DNA from: Fagopyrum homotropicum
Lineage: Eukaryota; Streptophyta; Magnoliopsida; Caryophyllales; Polygonaceae
NCBI GenBank assembly: GCA_033239125.1
Contig: BSWB01000005.1
Coordinates: 48,716,993-48,780,992 of the forward strand
DNA length: 64,000 nucleotides
Reading direction: 5' to 3'
The position numbers and the translations under genes are program-made. How positions within the stretch are numbered: the first letter of the stretch is position 1; the number at the start of each line of letters is the position of its first letter. Under the pieces are notes generated by a model. It was not told the DNA's origin, ran no database searches, and saw only the letters and a list, made by a program, of their open reading frames with translations. Below, piece after piece: positions 21,983-33,543 of this stretch.

Positions 21983-23745
21983 TGTAACAACCATGCTTAG
22001 TTGAAGGCCCAGCTATCGCGCCTCGCCATGGCCGCACTCGCGTTGTTGCGGTCGCAGCGAGGATGACCCGCGGTCACAGGTTAACGTTGTAGGCGGCCGA
22101 CTTTTAACCGACCACCAACCTCTCTTTCCTTCTTCTCCTCCATGTACACTCTCTTATTTCTTATCCTTCTCCTTGGATATTCTTTGATTCTTTTCCTTGT
22201 TTGGAAGATTGAAGATTGATATGATGATGATATGGCTGATGTTTGTTGTAGAATATTGAGAGGTTGCAACTGGATTTCTTCATCAGGATTTTGACAAAGA
22301 AGTGGCCGGTGAGCCTTTCCTCACCACTTCTCCCTCTTCTTCTTCTTCCTTTTCTTGTTTGAATCCAACAAGAGGAGCTTGTTATGACGTGTTTATGGAT
22401 GTTTGATGTGCTGTATATGCATATGGGTGATGGGCAGATTTTGCGTGAGTGACTCCTAGTTGAGGAGTGTCGAGTTGAGCGAGAGAGTTGTTGGAAAAGA
22501 TCTTAAGAGATGTGCTCTGTTGAAGCACCACACCCGCTCCTTGTTAGAGCCACCCCCGCGCATTTAGGTGTGCCGCTGCTCCCGCGCCTGTGCTCAGCCG
22601 CAGCCGTGGCGTCATACTTTGTCACCGCGCTCACGCCTTCCTTTGCCTGCGCCCGCGCCCGTGCCTTCCTTTGCCTGCGCCCGCGCCTTCTTCAGAACAT
22701 ACCAAGTTCTTTGGTAAGTTCATCCCTTCCTCTTGATTCTTGTTTAGAATCATGCTAGGTTAGTATCTGATGAGATTGATGATGATTATAATAATGTATG
22801 CCCTGATGAGGCTTTGAGGTTTGATATGATATTTTAGGTTGTTTACGATGTTTATGATCCTTTGGAAACTAGGAGGGAGTCTTCTAGTTTGATGATGCTA
22901 TGATTGATATATTGTATGACTTGTTTATCGGGCAGTGATCATATTCCTATGGGAATTGGAGAGTTTTATCGACTGTTGAGGTTATTGGATATAGTTAAGT
23001 CCATAAGACTTACTTAGTTGTCTTCATATATCGGATGTAAGCATGAGTGGTGTGTTATGTGCTTTATAGCATGCGATATATATTGATTATTATTATCGGC
23101 ATATGATTGGTTAAACTTGGTATACGGTGAGGATACTAATCCACTCCACATGGTATACGGAAAGGTGTTCCTAGCCACTCCATAAGATGCAAGAAAAGAG
23201 GTTCTTATAACTTGACCAAACCTAGTATACGGTGAGGCTACTAATCCACTCCACATGGTATACGGAGAGGTACTCCTAGCCACTCTAGATGGTCTATAAA
23301 ATGTGAATGTATAACATTATAAAGATAATCAAACTGGAATGTGTGATTACATGCTTGGTGTTTATTGTTATTCTGATGTATGTATGTGCTTATGCATGAT
23401 CTTATATATGAACTGTTAGCTACCGGTTTCATACCCTATTGTAGATGCTTTGCAGGATAGGAGGATTGCAGAATGATCTGGAGGAGTGATCAGCCGAGGG
23501 TTTCCGTACATCTAGGATGTTATGGGTTTTGGGATGTATATGTATATGATGATACTGTTTTCTTACTCAGTTGTGGGCTTTTGTATGTATTATGATACCT
23601 GATATTTCAGTTTTATAAAGGTTGTTTTCTATTTATTTGTGTCTTGTTGTAAGATCTAGTGAACTTGTTGTCAGGCTAGGATCAGGAGTCACTGTGAGGA
23701 CCTAGCCCCGTAACACTCCGAGTCCTATGGATTTGGGGTATTACA
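21983..23745 (+). repeat. Tekay-type 3' LTR
   Basis: 1763 bp, TGTAACAACC to TTACA. Its GC islands lie at about 22005-22080 and 22545-22690. Compared with the 5' LTR it has many substitutions and indels, so the insertion is old. Confidence 0.88.
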
Positions 23746-23853
23746 CTTAATGTTATATGTAAATCATGCTTGATGTGTTTTATATCTTGTTGTGGTAAAA
23801 TATCAATACTAATATGTATTGAGAGATGTTATGTGTAAAGCATGTTTCATGTG

Positions 23854-25444
23854 TGATAGCACTCCAAATAGGGTCTTTTACCATAATCATTCTATTTCAT
23901 TCTCTATCCTTTTATGCTTAATAAACATATCATTTTGGTATATTTTTCTTATATTTCAGTTTTAGAGATTTACTAGGTAGTTTATGTAATTTTAGGTATT
24001 CTAGACACTTGTAGAGCAAAAATGATGCATCTACCACTGAATGTCCTAATACATACTAAAGGATTTCCGGCGGTCATTGAAGTCAAAGATCATTGGTGGA
24101 AATGATTGAAGTCTGAGAATAAAGAGAAGAACATCGGGCGAAGATCCATGAGTGGTCGACTTATACCCCGTCGCACAACGACCTGCACATCATATTTGCA
24201 TTTGACCCCAAAATGAGTAGGCTTTGTTGTTGAGATGATCCTAGAGCAATTTTGGACCAGAATAACACTTTTGGCCCATGAGGTCGGACGATGGCACAAT
24301 GCTCGATCGGTCCATATCAACATTTATCTTTACTGCTTTATTTTTATCTTATCTTTAGTCCGATATTATCTTAGTAGAAGATGGGATCGAGTATATTTGA
24401 TTCTATCTTAGTAAAAGATAAAATCCCAAGAGATCGAGGGTTTCATGAGCCTTTTTGGACCATATAAATAAGGCTTCTCATCCATTATGTTATATATCTT
24501 CTTTTCCAGCATTTTATGAAGCTTTTGGTGAATTTTGATGATGCCTATACCCGTCGCAAGACCATCCCCTCTGCCGATCAATAAAATACCTTTTTTGGAT
24601 CTAAGGTATGTTTGAGTAATCCCTATCTATTCTAGGATCTAGTAAGCCCCACATGCTTGATCTGTAATATTGGATTGATTCTATGTATTGCTTCTATCTC
24701 TATGAGTTATGGTAGTATCGTTTATACCATATGTTTTATAGAGGGTGACCTTAACTCAAAGTGACAATAGAGTTCTCACACCTCAATGTTTCGTCCGATG
24801 TGATGAATCGACAACCGTCTTGGGTCCGAATTGACAATCATGGTGACAAAATCGATGTACCACAAACAACGACCTAACCACGAAGTGGCAATCAACGAAA
24901 CTGTCTTTACATTACTCTAACATACTTGAGATATTGTGGAATCGCCTTTTGAGATCTATCATATGCATGTTATGGTGATCTAGGTTCTGAAATGCTTTAC
25001 CTATATTGCTATATATTGTTTAGCATTAATTATCCTCCAATCTGATTTTTAACATTCTAAATCTTTATCATGATTTTCTTTCTTTACTTATAAACTATTT
25101 TACAAGTCAGTTGAGACAATTCCCAAAGACCATGTCGGGCAACTTACCCTACCTAAGTCTAGGGTTTCCGATCTTGTCTTTGGTCATTCCCTTACAAACC
25201 CTTGATGGTTTGAACAACTTTTGACCCGTCACACGACCTCCTCTATTTGCCTCCATTTTCTAGTTTTCTTCTATGATCCTTTATATTTGTAGATATTATG
25301 TTTAAATATTTGTTTGGTTTTGGTTTCGTAATTAAATTTTCAAGGCGATAAATTGTCTACCTTGTGCTCGATCATAACCTTGTGTACTACAATAGGTTTT
25401 GTAAGTATTTGGAGGACTTGAGGTTAACATTCCAGCCCTCATCA
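23854..25444 (+). mobile_element. Solo LTR, Ty3/gypsy-like
   Basis: A 1591-bp block from TGATAGCACTCC to CCTCATCA is flanked by a perfect duplication ATGTG (23849-23853 and 25445-25449). A TATA box (CATATAAATAAG, about 24464) and AATAAA near 24581 fit LTR anatomy. The start TGATAGC resembles the Athila-type LTRs here. No coding region remains, so it probably arose by LTR-LTR recombination. TCGGACGA at 24284-24291 recurs inverted at 24791-24798. Confidence 0.8.
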
Positions 25445-26156
25445 ATGTGTTTTATTATAAGCATGATGATGTGATGGGTAAAACATGTTTGATGTGTTTC
25501 ATGATGAGAATGATGATGTGATGTGTAAAGTATACTTAATATTATTGTGGTGTATATCATGCCATGGTTATGAGAAAGGGTTAAACGTGCATGTATTAAC
25601 CTATTAAGGTGTGATAATGAATGACATGATAAGCCTCTTGAGGCATGTGATATGATGGAGACTTGTAAACGTGAAGAGCATGTTAAATGGGTACGTAAAT
25701 GACATTGAGTTTAACCATTAACCAGGTCACTAGCAACAACAATGATGTTGGCCTGGTACAAAGTCTAGGTCGCTAACATAAGCCAAGGCGTTGAGTTCAA
25801 TTATCATCCAAGTCGTTAGCAATTGTAGTGAATGTGATAACACGATATGACTTAGGTTTAGGCACTCATTTAGATAGTTTGTCCGCTCATTCATGCATGG
25901 TTTGCACTAGTTCGTAACGATTTGCACTCAATTCATGTATTTTGTCGAGATAGACGTCTACACGGACTTTTGCATGCTTTGTAGGTATTTTGGGAGATTT
26001 AGGAGCTTAATCGATACATTCGAGGATCGTTCCTCGAGATAACACACTTTCGGACTCATTGGGATGCAAGCTAGGGGCTAAGGAGGACACGTGGGACCTT
26101 ATTGGTGCATGGCATGCACCGAATTGTGGCTAAATGATCCATAGAATGCAGAAGCA

Positions 26157-26211
26157 CCAAAACCACGGCCACTGGGACTTCCACGGGCGTGGAAATGGGC
26201 CGTGGTTTTGG
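26157..26211. promoter_or_regulatory. Athila-2 LTR motif island 1
   Basis: A nested inverted repeat. The outer arms CCAAAACCACGGCC (26157-26170) and its complement (26198-26211) enclose TTCCACG/CGTGGAA (26179-26194). The position matches island 1 of Athila-1 but the sequence is unrelated. The 3' LTR copy lies near 35567-35620. Confidence 0.65.
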
Positions 26212-26766
26212 CCAGACAGTTGTGACAGCTGTCCCACGATCTTCATGGCCGACTCTTGCAAATTTGGAGGATAAAAGGTGGTCCTGCAAGGCTGTTAAGG
26301 AAGGACCCCATCACTTCATTCTCTCCCACACTCTCAACAACACATATTCTCTCATTGGAAGATCGGATTGGAGCTACACTTGGAGGAGAAGAAAGGCTTC
26401 CATTGGAGAAGAAGAGAAGAACACACCATTCTTAGTTTTTCATAGTTTTGAGTGAGATTTGTGAAGAGGTTTTGCAAGGATTTGTAAGAAACGATTGAAC
26501 CTTCTTTTGAAGGGTTGTAAGTCCTTCTTGAACTCATATTCAGCTTGGATTTCTTGTTCCACTTGTTTTATCTCCCTTTCATTTTATCCTCTTGACATGG
26601 ATTCCATGATTTTATGCTTGATGACTTTGATTGTGATGATGCATGTTGTTGGCTAGATAGATGCAATTCTAGGGTAAGGAAATAATGGTTATGGCATAGA
26701 CTATGACAGGTTGGACTTAGATATACCTTTGGATGATTCGTTTGCTTGAACCGAGCTACTGTTGGA

Positions 26767-26826
26767 AACCACGTTTCATGCTTGCCAGTCCACGGCCGTG
26801 GAAAGGGATGAACAACCCGTGGTTCT
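26767..26826. promoter_or_regulatory. Athila-2 LTR motif island 2
   Basis: A perfect 14-bp palindrome with core CCACGGCCGTGG at 26789-26802, plus half sites AACCACG (26767) and CCCGTGG (26817). Confidence 0.6.
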
Positions 26827-27665
26827 GACTAACTCACTTGTTTTGATGAATCTAAGTGCTAGAATGTTAGATTGTTGAAATCCTAGTGTTAGTTGAGCTA
26901 AATCAATCCTAGGGTGACCTAGTGTTAGCAACTAAGTGTTAGAAGAGACCTACCCGGTGATTCTTGCTCTTAGATACCGAAGATGATGAACTCTAGGTAG
27001 TAGTGAGCCTCATAAGCCGTTATTGGACTGAGTGTGCTAGGATTGATGTTTAGGACTTGCCTTCCCGAGACTTACCCGGTAAGGAGAGGTTAGATCCCTA
27101 GATGACAATCCGGCTTGTGTAGAATTCCTATCCTTAGACTCTTTGAGACTTACCCGGTGATGAGATCTTAGGAACGGACTAGTGGACCATGAGACCTACC
27201 CGGTGATTGATCCCAATCTAGAAACACCCACTCCCAACATGCTATAGTTAATCCAAGGAATGATTGGATAGCTTGAGTCCAATGTCATAACCGGAATTTC
27301 TAACCTCTAGAATCCGTTTTTCTCTCTTTGATTACCTATCTCGTGTTTGTTTGTTTATTTGTGTTGTTAGCTTAGTTGTTTGTTGACTTCGCATGATTTG
27401 TGATCTTTGATTGATCACCTCAAAACCAAACCAAAAACATTGAGATTTTCATTTCTTTATTTCTTTCTCTTTTCTTAGCCTAGATCAACACTATCCTTAG
27501 TCACTAATCAATTCAATTTGACCTCAGTCTTTGTGTTCGACCTCGGAATACTATCCCTACTACAAAACGTCCCGTACACTGCGAGTTCACTAGGAGTTAG
27601 GAGAAATATATCGAGTATAAATTTAAGACTTTTGCGTGCATCAATTCCTAGACGTAACAAGTTTT

Positions 27666-27683
27666 TGGCGTCGTTGTCGGGGA
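27666..27683 (+). other. Athila-2 primer-binding site (tRNA-Asp type)
   Basis: TGGCGTCGTTGTCGGGGA differs from the tRNA-Asp complement at two sites, both C to T. This fits deamination after insertion. Confidence 0.85.
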
Positions 27684-27800
27684 CTAGGTTAAGATTGAGT
27701 CGTTATTTGTGATTGTTTATAGTGTAGGTCTTTCTTGTTGCTTTTGATCTCGTTTGGTTTGTGTCTTTGCTTTTCAGGACATCTCTCACTCTTTAGGTGT

Positions 27801-29260
27801 ATGCGAAGATCTCGTGGCAAGGATTTAGCTCCATTCAATCTCGAACCGGAGAAAACCCTTAGATCTAGATCCAAGAGCATTAGAAAGGGAAAAGAGATGG
27901 CCGGAAGAGATCTCCAAGCTGAGTTAGATGAAGCTTTAGAGCAAATTAGGCTAAGGGATAAAGCCTTGGAGAATGAAAGGAGACTTGCCAATGAGAGGCA
28001 AGAGGCAACTAGGAGGGAGATTGAAGAGATTAGGCAAGCTCTTGTGCAAAGAGAGCTTAACCATCAACAACCTCCACCTCCACCACAACCGCAGCCGGCG
28101 GCGGTTAATATTCGGGTTGTGCCCATTGCTATTGAAGAGCCACAAACGTTAGGGCAACGTATGGATCCGGCATAAAGAGCACACCGTCCGGGTGTGAACT
28201 TAGGAGATCCCGCAGCCCATGATTATGAGCTCCGCCCTCAAGTTCTACAAATGATCCGGCATAATCAATTTGGAGGGATGGAAGAAGAGTCTCCTCATCA
28301 ACACTTGATGAACTATGAGATCTTGATGGAGACTCTAAGACCGCCTAGATTGGAGAGCAACAACCATAAGCTTAGGGCTTTCTCCATCTCACTTAAGGAT
28401 AAAGCCTTGGCTTGGTATCAATCTATTCCACAAGGGCGAGTGAGTACTTGGGAGGAGATGACAACCGAGTTTTTGACAAAGTTCTTCCCACCTTCCAAGA
28501 CTACCAAGTTAAGAGGGAAGATCAATGCCTTCGTGATGAAGGATAGAGAAAGCTTATTCAAGTCTTGGGAGAGGTTTAAAGACCTTCTTCTAGATTGTCC
28601 ACACCATGGTATACCGAAAATAAAGCTTTTGGAGATCTACTTCAAGGGACTTGATGAAGATAGTCAATTCAAGCTTCAATCACTTTCCGGTGGGACTTTC
28701 ATGGAAAAGAATGTGGATGAAGCTTGGGAGTTTGTAGAGAAACAAGCTTGGTGATTGAGAAGTACTCCCATAGGAAGAGTGATGGGAGGAAAGCGGGAGC
28801 ATATGAGGTGAGTGAAGTCACCATGAGTAACTTCAAGCTTGATGCAATCAACAATGAGTTGAAATCTTTGAGGGAGTTGTGTGCTACAATTTTGAAGAAT
28901 CAAGCAACCCCTCAAGTGCAAGTTCAAGCAAATTTGTCTTCCAAGGAGGAGGATGTGAACTACATGGGAAGGGGCAATTACAATAACTATCAAGGCCCAA
29001 GGAACTTCAACAACAACCGGCAATTCAACAATTACCGGTCTAACCACAACCATCCCGGGTTTTCCTATTCTAACCCGGATGGAGCCTTGAACCCTCCCGT
29101 TCCCACAAGCGCAGCTCCACCACCAAAGGCTTCACAAGAACCTCCACCTGGATTTACTCAACCTGCAAAGGATAGAAACGAGATGATGTTTGAGCAATTG
29201 CTTGGAAGGTTGAGTGGTCTTGAGAGCACGGTGACTTCTATTTCTAAAGCTCAAAAGGTG
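27801..29260 (+). pseudogene. gag: Athila-2 gag region with stop and frameshift
   Basis: Homologous throughout to Athila-1 gag, from MRR at 27801. TAA 28173-28175 replaces CAA. One base is lost near 28750 (compare AAGCTCTAGTG with AAGCTTGGTG), which ends the frame at TGA 28752-28754. Reading resumes one frame over and runs through the Asn-rich tail. The Leu codon mutated in Athila-1 at 3642 is intact here. The C-terminal boundary with protease is approximate. Confidence 0.88.
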
Positions 29261-32200
29261 TTGGAAGCACAAGTGTTCCAAAAGGCAGGTGAAGCTCATA
29301 GAGATCCGGGAAAGCTTCCCGGAAGAACCGAAGACAACCCGAGAGGCCAATTGTTGGTCATCACAACAAGGAGTGGGTTGAGCATGAAGGATCCCTTACC
29401 TAAGGGAGGTGACAAGGCGAAGCAAGTAGTGGTAGAGGAAAAGCCATTACAAGAAGATGGAGGCAAGAGCAAGGATGATGAGCCAACATATGTGGCACCG
29501 CCTCCATACAAGCCACCACTACCATTCCCACAATCACGAGCAAGAGCTCGTTTGGACAAACACTTTGGTAAATTCCTTGAACTTATGTCTAAATTGCATA
29601 TTAACATTCCGTTCATGGATGCTATTCTAGGTATGCCGGCCTATGGAAAATTCTTGAAGGAGATACTCTCCAACAAAAGGAAGTTGGAGGAGTATGGAGA
29701 AGTAAGGATGACGAAGAGGTCCTCAGAATTGATCCAAACCATGAAGGAGGAGATGCCTCCTAAGCTAAGAGATCCGGGATCCTTTTGTATGCCAATTGGA
29801 GTGGGAGAAGTGAAGTATGAAGCATTGTGTGATCTTGGGGCAAGTGTAAGCATCATACCGCTTGCACTTTGCAACAAGGTTGGGCTAGGACAGTCAAAGC
29901 CGGTCAAGATGACCCTTTACATGGCGGACCGTTCAATCACTCACCTGGTTGGAATACTGGAAGACATACCGGTGCAACTAGGGAAGTTCTATGTGCCCAT
30001 AGACTTCGTTGTTTTGGATATCCCGGCGGACTATCCGGTTCCTATCATCTTGGGGAGACCTTTCCTAGCCACTTCCGGATGCTTGGTGGATTGTAAGAAT
30101 GGAATTATCTCCTTCAACATTGGAGAAGAGAATATCAAGTTCAAGCTGTCCACAATGATGAAGGGGTCATCCCTTGGTGAAGATGTGTTCAACATTGTCG
30201 AGCAAGAGGAGTCTAGAGAAGTTGTGAGCTCGATCTTGATCAAGGACCCCTTGGAGAAGGTCCTTAGCTTAAGTTTGATGGAGGAAGGAGTTGAGGAGGC
30301 TTGCAATGAAGAAATCAAGGCTTTGGAATCATTGGAAAAGGAGACAAGAGCTGAATTTGAAGCACACAAAGGTGTGTTGAATTTCTATGAAAACCACGGC
30401 CAGGTAGGGGAAACCACGCCCGTGGAAAGTCCCGTGGAACTCTCTGGAATGCTCAAAAAGGCTAGCTTTGCAAGTTCCACGGCCGTGGTTGTGCCAGAGC
30501 CCGTAATTTTGCCCGTGGTTTCTCCGGAAACTGCATTGGTTGTTGATCAAGCTTCAAGGAGCTTTGGGGAGTCTTCCATGGCTTTGGATTCATCTCAACC
30601 AACGTTATACGGATCATCTCCACTCGATAAAGGTCCTTCTAAACTTGAACTCAAGCCCCTCCCCTCTCATTTGAAGTATGTTTTTCTTGGTGAGAATTCT
30701 ACATATCCGGTTATTGTGAATGCATGCTTGAATGATGATGAACTTGCTAGATTGTTGCATGAGTTGAGATTGCATAGGAAAGCCATTGGCTATACCATTG
30801 ATGATTTAGTTGCAATTAAACATTCTTTGTGCATGCATAAGATCTTAATGGTAGATAATCATAAACCTTCAATTGAACCTCAAAGAAGACTAAACCCTAT
30901 CATGAAAGAAGTAGTAAAGAAGGAGATTCTTAAATTGCTAGATGCGGGAATCATTTTCCCGATTTCGGATAGTAAATGGGTCAGTCCCGTGCATGTGGTT
31001 CCTAAGAAGGGTGGGATGACCGTAGTAACCAATGAGAATAATGAACTAATCCCAACTAGAACGGTTACGGGATGGAGGATGTGTATTGACTATAGGAAAC
31101 TAAATGTGGCCTCTAGGAAAGATCACTTCCCTCTTCCTTTCATTGACCAAATGCTAGAAAGGTTAGCTCAACACTCTCACTTTTGCTATTTAGATGGCTA
31201 TAGTGGATTCTTTCAAATCCCTATTCACCCGATGATCAAGAGAAAACTACATTCACATGTCCTTGGGGTACATTTGCATATAGGAGAATGCCATTTGGGT
31301 TGTGTAATGCACCCGCCACCTTTCAAAGGTGTATGATGGCCATCTTTTCTGAGTATATTGAAAACATTATGGAAGTGTTTATGGATGATTTTTCTGTTTA
31401 TGGATCTTCCTTTGATGATTGTTTAGCTAACTTGTCTCTAGTGCTAAAAAGATGTGAGGAGACTAATCTAGTCTTGAATTGGGAGAAATGCCACTTCATG
31501 GTAAGTGAAGGTATTGTGTTGGGACACTTGGTGTCCAACCAAGGCATTAAGGTTGATAGGGCTAAGATAGAGACGATAGAGAAGTTTCCACCACCTACCT
31601 CGGTGAAGGGGGTAAGGAGTTTTCTAGGGCATGCCGGTTTTTACCGGAGATTCATTAAAGATTTCTCTAAGATTTCTAAGCCTCTTACTAACCTACTAAT
31701 AAAAGATGTTGAGTTTGTTTTCTCCAAGGATTGCCTTGAAGCTTTTTGTAGGTTGAAGAATGCTTTGATCTCCGCACCTATCATGCAACCTCTACCATTT
31801 GAGATCATGTGTGATGCAAGTGATGTAGCCGTTGAGGCTGTTTTGGGGCAAAGGAAAGATGGGCGCACACATGCCATTTATTATGCTAGCAAGACGCTAG
31901 ATGATGCCCAACTCAATTATGCTACTACCGAGAAGGAGTTACTAGCGGTTGTGTACTCATTTGAGAAGTTCCGCTCGTATCTTGTTGGAGCGAAGGTCGT
32001 TGTGTATACGGATCATGTTGCGATCTGTTATCTCCTTACAAAGAAGGATGCCAAACCTCGGTTGATTCGGTGGATCCTTCTTCTTCAAGAGTTTGACTTG
32101 GAAATCCGGGATAAGAAAGTGTCTGAAAATTCCGTGGCGGATCACCTTAGTAGACTTCCACCATTGGAACTTGAGAGAGATGACATCCCGATTGATGACT

Positions 32201-33543
32201 CATTCCGGGATGAGCAATTGCAAATGGTGGAGGAGTGCTTGTTTCAAGTGTCAAGGGGTAATGAGCCATGGTATGCCGATATTGTGAACTACCTTGTGTG
32301 TGAGGAGGTGCCACCCGGTTTATCCTATGCCCAAAGGAAGAAATTCTTCAAGGATGTGAGGCATTACTATTGGAGTGAGCCGCTTTTGTTCAAAAGAGGG
32401 CTGGATGGAGTTTTTAGAAGATGCATACCGGAGGATGAGGTGGAGAGTGTGATCCGCCATTGTCACTCCTTGCCATGTGGAGGTCATGCTAGCTCACACA
32501 AGACATGTGCTAAGGTGTTGCAATCGGGTTTCTTTTGGCCGAGTTTGTTCAAGGATTTGTAGAATTTTGTGGTAGCTTGTGATGCTTGCCAAAGGACGGG
32601 CAACATCTCAAGGAGGAACGAGATGCCCTTGAACAACATACAAGAGGTGGAGATATTCGATGTTTGGGGTGTGGACTTCATGGGACCATTCCCCTCTTCT
32701 TGTGGTAACCTCTACATCCTATTGGCGGTAGACTATGTTTCAAGATGGGTAGAGGCAATCGCCTCTCCTACAAATGATGCCAAGGTTGTGGTGCGGTTCT
32801 TCAACCGAGTGATCTTCCCTAGGTTTGGAACACCAAGGGTGATCATAAGTGATGGAGGAAAGCATTTCACCAATAGGAACTTCGGGACACTTTTGGCTAA
32901 GTATGGGGTGACTCATAAGGTGGCAACACCTTACCATCCCCAAACTAGTGGCCAAGTGGAGATCTCCAACCGGGAGATAAAGGGAATTCTTGAGAAGACG
33001 GTTTCTAGGACGAGAAAGGATTGGGCTATGAAGCTCGATGATGCCTTGTGGGCATATAGAACCTCTTTCAAGACACCAATTGGCACCACTCCCTACAAGC
33101 TAGTTTATGGCAAGTCTTGCCACCTTCCGGTGGAGATGGAGCATAGAGTATATTGGGCCATTAGGTGGCTAAATTTTGACCTCAAGGAGGCCGGTGAGAA
33201 AAGATTGCTAGACATGAACGCTCTTGAGGAGATCCGGTTGGATGCCTATGAAAACGCCCGGATCTACAAGGAAAGGACCAAACGTTGGCATGACAAGCGT
33301 CTCATCCCTAAGGAATTGAGTGAAGGTGACCTTGTCCTTCTCTTCAACTCAAGGCTGCGGCTCTTCCCCGGAAAGCTTAAGTCAAGATGGACGGGTCCTT
33401 ATATGGTGAAGAAGATCTTTCCCCATGGAGCGGTTGAGATAGGAGGGGAGCATTGTGGAGATTTTAAGGTGAATGGGCATCAGTTGAAGAAGTATATACC
33501 GGGAGCTCCGGTGGATATGATTGCCCCACTTCACCTTGAGTGA
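29261..33543 (+). pseudogene. pol: Athila-2 pol region with frameshift and stop
   Basis: Protease DLGAS at 29831, reverse transcriptase with the FMDDFSV Asp pair near 31384, RNase H, then integrase with HHCC (from 32458) and D,D35E at 32673, 32851 and 32959. A C is missing from a C run near 31230 relative to Athila-1, which shifts the frame upstream of the catalytic Asp pair. TAG 32560-32562 cuts the integrase zinc-finger region. About three codons are absent after 31795 where Athila-1 has PDWS. The rest of the frame is well kept, so decay is recent. Confidence 0.9.
30388..30530. promoter_or_regulatory. Athila-2 motif island inside pol
   Basis: Copies of AACCACGGCC, AACCACGCCCGTGG and the perfect palindrome CCACGGCCGTGG (30477-30488) lie in the protease-RT linker, the same place as in Athila-1. 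The motif is that of Athila-2's own LTR. Confidence 0.65.

Larger units (their letters stand above)
14746..23745 (+). mobile_element. Decayed Tekay/Del-type Ty3/gypsy chromovirus
   Basis: A 9.0-kb element with LTRs at 14746-16526 and 21983-23745 and a perfect duplication CTTAA (14741-14745 and 23746-23750). A tRNA-Met-type primer site follows the 5' LTR and a GGGGG polypurine tract precedes the 3' LTR. Gag with zinc knuckles, protease, reverse transcriptase, RNase H, integrase and a chromodomain-like tail occur in Ty3 order, broken by many stops and frameshifts. The 5' LTR begins TA instead of the TG kept by the 3' LTR, probably a point mutation. It is much older than the Athila elements judging from decay. 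Confidence 0.92.
25835..27659 (+). repeat. Athila-2 5' LTR
   Basis: 1825 bp. It holds motif islands at 26157-26211 and 26767-26826, a G-box (CACGTG 26088-26093) and a TATA-like ATAAAAGG (26271). Several GAGACTTACCCGGT copies lie around 27060-27205. Confidence 0.95.
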
